From NCBI GenBank assembly GCA_013813905.1, contig JACCQX010000057.1, positions 1-6,225 on the forward strand: a DNA stretch of 6,225 bases, read 5' to 3'. The notes under the pieces were generated by a model, which ran no database searches, had not been told where the DNA came from, and saw nothing but the letters and a program-made list of their open reading frames with translations. Positions within the stretch are counted from its first letter, which is position 1, and each line of letters opens with the position of its first letter. A program made the translations under genes and the position numbers. The DNA comes from Chloroflexota bacterium (GTDB taxonomy: Bacteria > Chloroflexota > Limnocylindria > Limnocylindrales > CSP1-4). Positions 5,136 to 6,225 of the stretch are shown here, piece by piece.

Positions 5136-6225
5136 ATGACCGGTGCGGCGCAAGCCCGTCCGCTCCTGACGCTGGCCTGGCTGGCGGGCTTCACGCTGAT
5201 CGATGCGAGCATCGTCAGCCTGGCCCTGCCCGACATCGCGGCCGACTTCGACCGCACGGTCGGTGAGCTCGCCTGGGTCACCACCGGGTATCTCCTGGCT
5301 CTCGCGGCCACGCTACTGGCGGCGGGACGGCTCAGCGACCACCTCGGCACACGGCGCGTGCTGGTCCTCGGTGCCATCAGCTTTCTCATCACGACCGCGG
5401 CGAGCGGACTGGCGCCCAGCTTCGAGCTGCTGGTGGCAGCCCGTATCGTCCAGGGCATGGCCGGGGGCGTGCTCTACACGGTCTCGCTGGCCATCGCCGT
5501 AACGGCCTATCCGCCGGAGCGACGTGCCTCAGCCCTCGCGATCTATTTCACGTCCGGTGCGCTGGGCGCCGTCATCGGTCCCGTGATCGGCGGCCTGCTG
5601 ACCGACCTGGGTGGCTGGCGCCTGGTGTTCCTGGTGCAGCTGCCGTTGCCAGTGGCGGTCGCTGCCGCGGCCTGGGTGCTCCTGCCACGAACAGCCCCGC
5701 GAGGGAGTCAGCGCTTCGACGTCCCGGGCATCGCGGCGGCATCGCTCTTCGTGGTGGCTGGCACGTTCGCGCTGCTGGACCTGCCGGCGTCGGGCACCGG
5801 TCCGTCCGTGCTGCTCGGGGCACTCATCGCTATCGGCGCCTTGGCAGCTTTCGTGCTGATCGAGCACCGGACAGCCGAGCCGGCGGTGCGGCTCGCCATC
5901 TTCCGCAACCCTCGCTTTGTCGCCGGGAGCGCGGCGGGCGCCGGCGCCTGGTTCGCGATCATGTCGGGCACGATCTACCCGGCCATCTACCTCCAGTTCG
6001 GTCGCGGATTCAGTGCCACCGAGTCGGGGCTGCTCCTGCTGGCGGCGCCGCTGGTGGGCCTCGTCTTCTTCCCGTTCGCAGGACGCTTCGTAGGCACGCT
6101 GGGTGTCGATCGCGCTCTCCTCTGGGGGCTCTTGCTGCTGGTGGGCTCGGCAGCGGCGATGACGACCTGGGGAAGCACCACCGAGCCCTGGCTCATCGTG
6201 CTCACCAACCTGCTCACGGGAGCCG
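5136..6225 (+). CDS. MFS drug exporter, DHA2-like, C-terminus cut by the window edge
   Basis: The frame is open from ATG 5136 to the right edge, giving 363 codons. It is a very hydrophobic major facilitator protein with a proton-antiporter signature: DASIVSLALPDIAADF (23-38) in the first helix, motif A GRLSDHLGTRR (64-74) between helices 2 and 3, motif B-like ARIVQGMAGG (102-111), and motif C GALGAVIGPVIGG (141-153), the mark of drug-exporting families. GGWR (159-162) follows as usual. Members with these features, often with 14 helices (DHA2, EmrB/QacA type), expel drugs or other small molecules in exchange for protons; the substrate cannot be predicted. The gap after the NTF2-like gene is 22 bases and there is no strong Shine-Dalgarno, so it is probably the third gene of the operon. 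No local regulator gene is visible, unlike many exporter loci. The last part of the protein lies outside the window. Confidence 0.92.
   Translation, partial: MTGAAQARPLLTLAWLAGFTLIDASIVSLALPDIAADFDRTVGELAWVTTGYLLALAATLLAAGRLSDHLGTRRVLVLGAISFLITTAASGLAPSFELLVAARIVQGMAGGVLYTVSLAIAVTAYPPERRASALAIYFTSGALGAVIGPVIGGLLTDLGGWRLVFLVQLPLPVAVAAAAWVLLPRTAPRGSQRFDVPGIAAASLFVVAGTFALLDLPASGTGPSVLLGALIAIGALAAFVLIEHRTAEPAVRLAIFRNPRFVAGSAAGAGAWFAIMSGTIYPAIYLQFGRGFSATESGLLLLAAPLVGLVFFPFAGRFVGTLGVDRALLWGLLLLVGSAAAMTTWGSTTEPWLIVLTNLLTGA

Noticed and set aside
5111..5147. Near-repeat TGACCGGGGCG / TGACCGGTGCG around the exporter start
   Set aside because: Two 11-base copies with one mismatch, one of them inside the coding start; too short to mean more than chance in GC-rich DNA.
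1..6225. Possible defence, mobile element or biosynthetic cluster
   Set aside because: No transposase, integrase, nuclease, toxin, NRPS/PKS or repeat array is visible; the genes are separate metabolic and transport functions.

Overview
This is a high-GC bacterial window with dense coding, short intergenic gaps, GTG starts and TANNNT-type -10 elements. It could be Actinomycetota or a high-GC Chloroflexota relative; the sequence alone does not settle the phylum. I see no insertion sequence, CRISPR array, tRNA or rRNA. The gene content is ordinary chromosomal metabolism and transport, and I did not find a convincing new multi-gene defence or biosynthetic system.

Left part, minus strand (1-1878): a two-gene operon. 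A PhoD-like metallophosphatase (541-1878) is followed 13 bases later by an unrecognised gene that runs off the left edge (1-527) and has a very strong ribosome binding site overlapping the phosphatase stop codon. A candidate sigma-70-type promoter with a perfect palindrome in its spacer (1911-1939) lies upstream of the phosphatase, in the divergent gap.

Middle, plus strand (1941-4120): an intact metallo-beta-lactamase-fold hydrolase (1949-2644). Its start overlaps a 13-codon reading frame ending in a GTGA overlap, so its true start is open. A 357-base stretch without a convincing gene follows (2645-3001); it holds three hairpins and an orphan Shine-Dalgarno. Next comes a complete DmpA-type S58 aminopeptidase (3002-4120), whose GTG sits just after a -10-like TAGCCT, suggesting a leaderless mRNA.

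Right part, plus strand (4117-6225): a candidate promoter ending in TATACT lies 8 bases before an ATG. It leads into a probable three-gene operon: an unrecognised small protein whose N-terminal membrane anchor is out of frame by one base (loss of one G at 4206-4208), an NTF2/SnoaL-like protein coupled by a 4-base GTGA overlap, and a DHA2-type MFS exporter cut by the right edge. The frameshift, the coupled short frame before the hydrolase and the unrecognised partner of PhoD are the points most worth checking.
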